Shown here piece by piece: positions 61,691 to 64,000 of a stretch of DNA of 64,000 nt. The notes under the pieces were generated by a model. It ran no database searches. It saw nothing but the letters and a program-made list of their open reading frames with translations, and had not been told where the DNA came from. Made by a program: the position numbers and the translations under genes. Numbering within the stretch: the stretch's first letter is position 1; each line of letters opens with the position of its first letter. This DNA comes from CAYFLR01 sp964343805 (GTDB taxonomy: Bacteria; Bdellovibrionota_B; Oligoflexia; CAYFLR01). The stretch covers positions 62,001-126,000 of the forward strand of contig CAYFLR010000003.1 of assembly GCA_964343805.1 (NCBI GenBank), given 5' to 3'.

Positions 61691-62706
61691 GTAATACCTC
61701 CAAATAGTTCAAAATAAGTTTGTTGTTCATTAGATATTTGCCAAGATCCTTTGGTGGCCAATTGAAAATTTTGAAAAGGGTATTCGATTCCCCATCCCAC
61801 CTGATCAACCCCGGATTTAGTCACTTTTTGGGTGATGGGGTTTTCCTCTTGTTCAAACATGATTCCATATTGGCCTGTTAAGAGGAGATCAAAAATCGGT
61901 TCCCAGGTGAGAGAGATCAGGGTTTTTTGGGAGTTAAAATAACCTCTCTCATCTTTGAGGTTCTCACTCCTTAATTCTCTTAGATAGGAATGACTCAGTC
62001 TTACAAACCAAGGTTCTAGAATTTGATATCCACTTTTTATTTTTATCGCAAAATGCGGGGGACGGTCTTCCATTCGTTGTCCCATTTTGAAATCCACACC
62101 TGCTTTGATTCTTGTAGAAAGGAGTTGTTCTATAGAGAGTTGCAATTGATTGGTATGCAGCTTGAGTGGTCTTCTTTGGTTTTTAAATTTCCAATCAATA
62201 TACCACTGCTCTGGTTGCCTGTTTTGGCTATGAGAGAGTGAGGTACTCATGATCGTCATCCCATGATTGAAACTTTTGGAAAGAGATAAATTTCCTTCAG
62301 TTCGACGGTAAGGATGATCATTTAGATCAGCAGAGCCTGCTAAGTTCCAATTTAGATCACTCCCTAAATACCCGGTCAAAGAGGTTTGAATCGAATACTC
62401 TCTTTTTGTTTCAGTCAATTGACCGAGTGGAAGTTCAACTCCTGTTTTTTGCCTGATCAAAATTGATTCATAGGAGGGAGAAGCATGGTAGAAACTGATA
62501 CTGGTATCTAAATTATTTAGAAATCCAGACCAATTCATTCCTATCCTCTGAGAAGTGACTTCATAGTTTTTTACCTCATCCACCGGAGATAGCAGCTTCT
62601 GTCTCGCATGGTTAAAATGAGTAAAATACTCGAGTCCCTCTCCCCAAAGTTCATTGGGAAGTATGAGATAGTTTAAAATAATTATCAATGTGCGCAAACG
62701 GAACAT
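61678..62706 (-). CDS. DUF3570-like outer-membrane beta-barrel protein
   Basis: 342 residues with signal peptide ending near LWG-EGLEYF. The sequence alternates polar and hydrophobic residues in strands with aromatic girdles (IGMNWSGFLNNLDTSISFYHASPSYE, GYLGSDLNWNLAGSADLNDHPYRRTEG, LFGGITW) and ends in a hydrophobic strand, all typical of a barrel. The position between a DUF4266-like lipoprotein and thioredoxins is the gene order known for DUF3570 proteins. The DUF3570 assignment rests on context and general pattern. It overlaps the upstream small gene by 22 nt and the downstream one by 13 nt. Likely a pore or scaffold for electron or thiol transfer at the outer membrane. Confidence 0.6.
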   Translation of the reverse strand: MFRLRTLIIILNYLILPNELWGEGLEYFTHFNHARQKLLSPVDEVKNYEVTSQRIGMNWSGFLNNLDTSISFYHASPSYESILIRQKTGVELPLGQLTETKREYSIQTSLTGYLGSDLNWNLAGSADLNDHPYRRTEGNLSLSKSFNHGMTIMSTSLSHSQNRQPEQWYIDWKFKNQRRPLKLHTNQLQLSIEQLLSTRIKAGVDFKMGQRMEDRPPHFAIKIKSGYQILEPWFVRLSHSYLRELRSENLKDERGYFNSQKTLISLTWEPIFDLLLTGQYGIMFEQEENPITQKVTKSGVDQVGWGIEYPFQNFQLATKGSWQISNEQQTYFELFGGITWQM

Positions 62707-62894
62707 GATGCATTCACTCCATTACTCTCTTCATTTAAATTTGTTAGCACCCCTTTGGGAGCTGGTGTCCAGTCTTTAGATAGATTCATAGCCGGATGGT
62801 TTAAGATGCTTCTATCTTGAATCTGATAAGTCGTACAACCTGTTGCGGCGATCAAAAAGATGAACCAAACTGCTAAATAGATAACCCTTTTCAT
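62685..62894 (-). CDS. DUF4266-like small lipoprotein ending in CxxC
   Basis: 69 residues: signal peptide with lipobox AATGC (C20), a polar body with the LNHPAMNL stretch (31-38), and a terminal NASC-SVC-AH (C64, C67). DUF4266 proteins are small lipoproteins with a terminal Gly/Cys motif (GCGCN-like) encoded next to DUF3570 barrels; this one keeps the size, lipobox, internal Pro-Ala-Met stretch and terminal Cys pair but not the Gly run. The CxxC is probably a redox or metal-binding site served by the thioredoxins of the operon. It overlaps the barrel gene by 22 nt. Confidence 0.6.
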   Translation of the reverse strand: MKRVIYLAVWFIFLIAATGCTTYQIQDRSILNHPAMNLSKDWTPAPKGVLTNLNEESNGVNASCSVCAH

Positions 62895-62913
62895 AGAATG
62901 ACTCCCCTATGTA

Positions 62914-62938
62914 AGCAGAGCCCGCCCTGGGCTCTGCT
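62914..62938 (-). terminator. Strong intercistronic hairpin
   Basis: Perfect 10-bp stem AGCAGAGCCC/GGGCTCTGCT with a 5-nt loop between the first thioredoxin gene and the DUF4266-like gene. There is no U-tract, so it may attenuate or stabilise the transcript rather than stop it. Confidence 0.6.
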
Positions 62939-62945
62939 CATAATT

Positions 62946-63458
62946 CTATTTAAGAACAATATCTTTGATGGCTTCTACATCCTTGTTGGTCAAAGGACCC
63001 GCTTTTCGGTAAAGAATAGTTTGATTACGATCAAGTACAAAGTAGGTGGGGGTCCGAACCACACTATAAGATTGTTTGGCATCTCTCATACTATCTAAAG
63101 CCACCGGAAAGTTAATGAGCTCTCTATTTCTGCTAACATAACGTCGAACCATCTTCTCATTTCGATCAATGGTGACCATGCGAGTGGTGGCTCTGTGGTT
63201 CACATCTTCGGCTAACTCACTTAAATAAGGGAGACTTTTATGGCAATCTCCACAGAAGATGGATGAGAATTCTAAGATCGTATAGTCCTGGTCATTGCTG
63301 AACGGTTCTCTGATACAACCCGTCATATCGGATTCATTAGGAATTATTTGATCCAGAACCACGCAAGGCGCAGAGTCGCCAACTTCCACAGCTTGTAAGA
63401 AATTGGGAGTGATAGCGAGTAAAATGTAAAGTGATAAAAGTTGAATTGAGTTTTTCAT
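62946..63458 (-). CDS. TlpA-like exported thioredoxin (CGDC)
   Basis: 170 residues with signal peptide (LLSLYILLAITPNFLQA). Active-site motif FCGDCHKSLP with C69/C72; the cis-Pro segment is VVRTPTYFVL. Two further Cys (C32 and C48) in the N-terminal part may form a second disulfide. It is the first gene of the six-gene operon and precedes the strong intercistronic hairpin. With CcdA downstream it is most likely a reductase of envelope protein disulfides. Confidence 0.85.
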   Translation of the reverse strand: MKNSIQLLSLYILLAITPNFLQAVEVGDSAPCVVLDQIIPNESDMTGCIREPFSNDQDYTILEFSSIFCGDCHKSLPYLSELAEDVNHRATTRMVTIDRNEKMVRRYVSRNRELINFPVALDSMRDAKQSYSVVRTPTYFVLDRNQTILYRKAGPLTNKDVEAIKDIVLK

Positions 63459-63562
63459 GGTGTTTTCTTCCTTCCATAGTTGGTTAATGAATAAATCTTC
63501 TAAATAGGGCTTTTTTTAACCGGTTTTGTTTCCCAATGTAGACTACTACGAAGAATTTTTTG

Positions 63563-63643
63563 AAAGGTTACATTGTGCGCTTAAAATTGGTGTTTTTTTC
63601 TCAGCCTTGATTCCACCATTTTTAAGCGCACAATGTAACCTTT
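63563..63643. repeat. 30-bp near-perfect palindrome
   Basis: The left arm (63563-63592) and right arm (63614-63643) are reverse complements at 29 of 30 positions around a 21-nt loop. It lies in the 255-nt divergent region between the thioredoxin operon and the sigma factor gene. No transposase is near. It could be a cruciform, a mini inverted-repeat element, a structured RNA or a regulatory site. Confidence 0.85.
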
Positions 63644-63713
63644 ACCTAGTGATCACGTATTACTTATATGATATGACCACTGTTGACAGGTTTTATCTGG
63701 TAACGGAGTGAGA

Positions 63714-64000
63714 ATGAACGAAAAGTCCAAACGGTGGTCTCAGCTGATGGTAAAAACCCAGCAGGGTGACAAGGAGAGCTTTCGTATCCTGTTACAGGAG
63801 ATAAAACCGAGTTTAACCGGCTTTATAAAAAAGAAAACCACTCACGCTCATGACTGGGAGGATATTTATCAAGAGGTGTTAATGAAGATATTTGCTGCCC
63901 GTCATACTTATCAACCCGATTTACTTTTCGAGAGTTGGATGTTTGCTATCGCCAAAAATACCGCTATTGATCATTTTCGAAAAATGGATCGGAGAAAGGA
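63714..64000 (+). CDS. ECF-type RNA polymerase sigma factor, 3'-truncated by window edge
   Basis: The visible 95 codons start at ATG 63714 with GGAGTGA just upstream. The translation runs MNEKSKRWSQLMVKTQQG and has the sigma region 2 pattern: DWEDIYQEVLMKIF, then FESWMFAIAKNTAIDHFRK, the usual DNA-melting/-10-binding helix of ECF (RpoE-like) factors. Region 4 lies outside the window. Divergent from the thioredoxin/DUF3570 operon; in other genomes such operons are not known to me to be ECF-controlled, so regulation of that operon is only a suggestion from position. Confidence 0.85.
   Translation, partial: MNEKSKRWSQLMVKTQQGDKESFRILLQEIKPSLTGFIKKKTTHAHDWEDIYQEVLMKIFAARHTYQPDLLFESWMFAIAKNTAIDHFRKMDRRK

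Noticed and set aside
63526..63711. 61-codon frame across the palindrome
   Set aside because: No ribosome binding site, and it is formed by the inverted repeat itself; better explained as non-coding.
1..64000. CRISPR array, tRNA/rRNA genes, insertion sequences or prophage
   Set aside because: No regularly spaced repeats, no cloverleaf or rRNA-like segments and no transposase, integrase or phage structural genes were recognised.

Overview
The window is a draft, gapped scaffold (N runs at 2659-2668, 13194-13363, 19491-19500, 50364-50373 and 60172-60181) from a low-GC (about 40% by eye), gene-dense, double-membraned bacterium. Gram-negative character follows from many lipoprotein signal peptides, a predicted outer-membrane barrel and periplasmic thioredoxins. 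CHASE2 kinases, a MYXO-CTERM-like C-terminus, a haem-sensing kinase and very many exported proteins of unknown function fit a deltaproteobacterial or Bdellovibrionota-type organism. No rRNA or tRNA was seen, so this placement is an inference.

Layout. 1-9.8 kb: hemerythrin-domain protein, 6-phosphogluconolactonase, a membrane/flavoprotein/DUF547 fusion broken by a gap, Smr protein, ATP sulfurylase, a GH114-like lipoprotein, a frameshifted methyltransferase, an exported class-I amidotransferase and a ferritin-like protein. 9.8-16.9 kb: rifampicin-phosphotransferase-like enzyme, half-size permease, ValRS, MBL hydrolase. 16.8-23 kb: topoisomerase IV (parE-parC), NAD kinase and a 56-codon gene for a Gly-Gly/Pro-Arg-rich peptide. 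23-28 kb: two coupled CHASE2 kinases (one without its phospho-acceptor His) and a trypsin-fold lipoprotein with a broken triad. 28-36.5 kb: CysRS, a large surface lipoprotein with a MYXO-CTERM-like tail, tandem MBL enzymes and a NarL-type two-component pair. 36.5-50.6 kb: GT87 transferase; an operon of Tat-exported aminotransferase, indolepyruvate oxidoreductase and CBS protein; haem-binding kinase; DedA; NUDIX; DASS transporter; cNMP-fold kinase with its receiver; YgiQ.

50.6-60 kb is the most unusual stretch. Two radical SAM/SPASM maturases are each joined to a gene whose product carries a lipobox-type Cys followed by a YGV motif, interleaved with large unknown exported proteins. One pair (56412-58216) resembles the rSAM/lipoprotein systems annotated mainly in Bacteroidetes. 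The other (50590-52624) has the Cys/YGV segment inside a TPR protein.

60-63.5 kb is a six-gene operon with three thioredoxin-like proteins, CcdA, a DUF3570-like outer-membrane barrel and a tiny DUF4266-like lipoprotein ending in CxxC. It looks like an envelope thiol/electron relay. A 30-bp near-perfect palindrome separates it from an ECF sigma factor gene that runs off the right edge.
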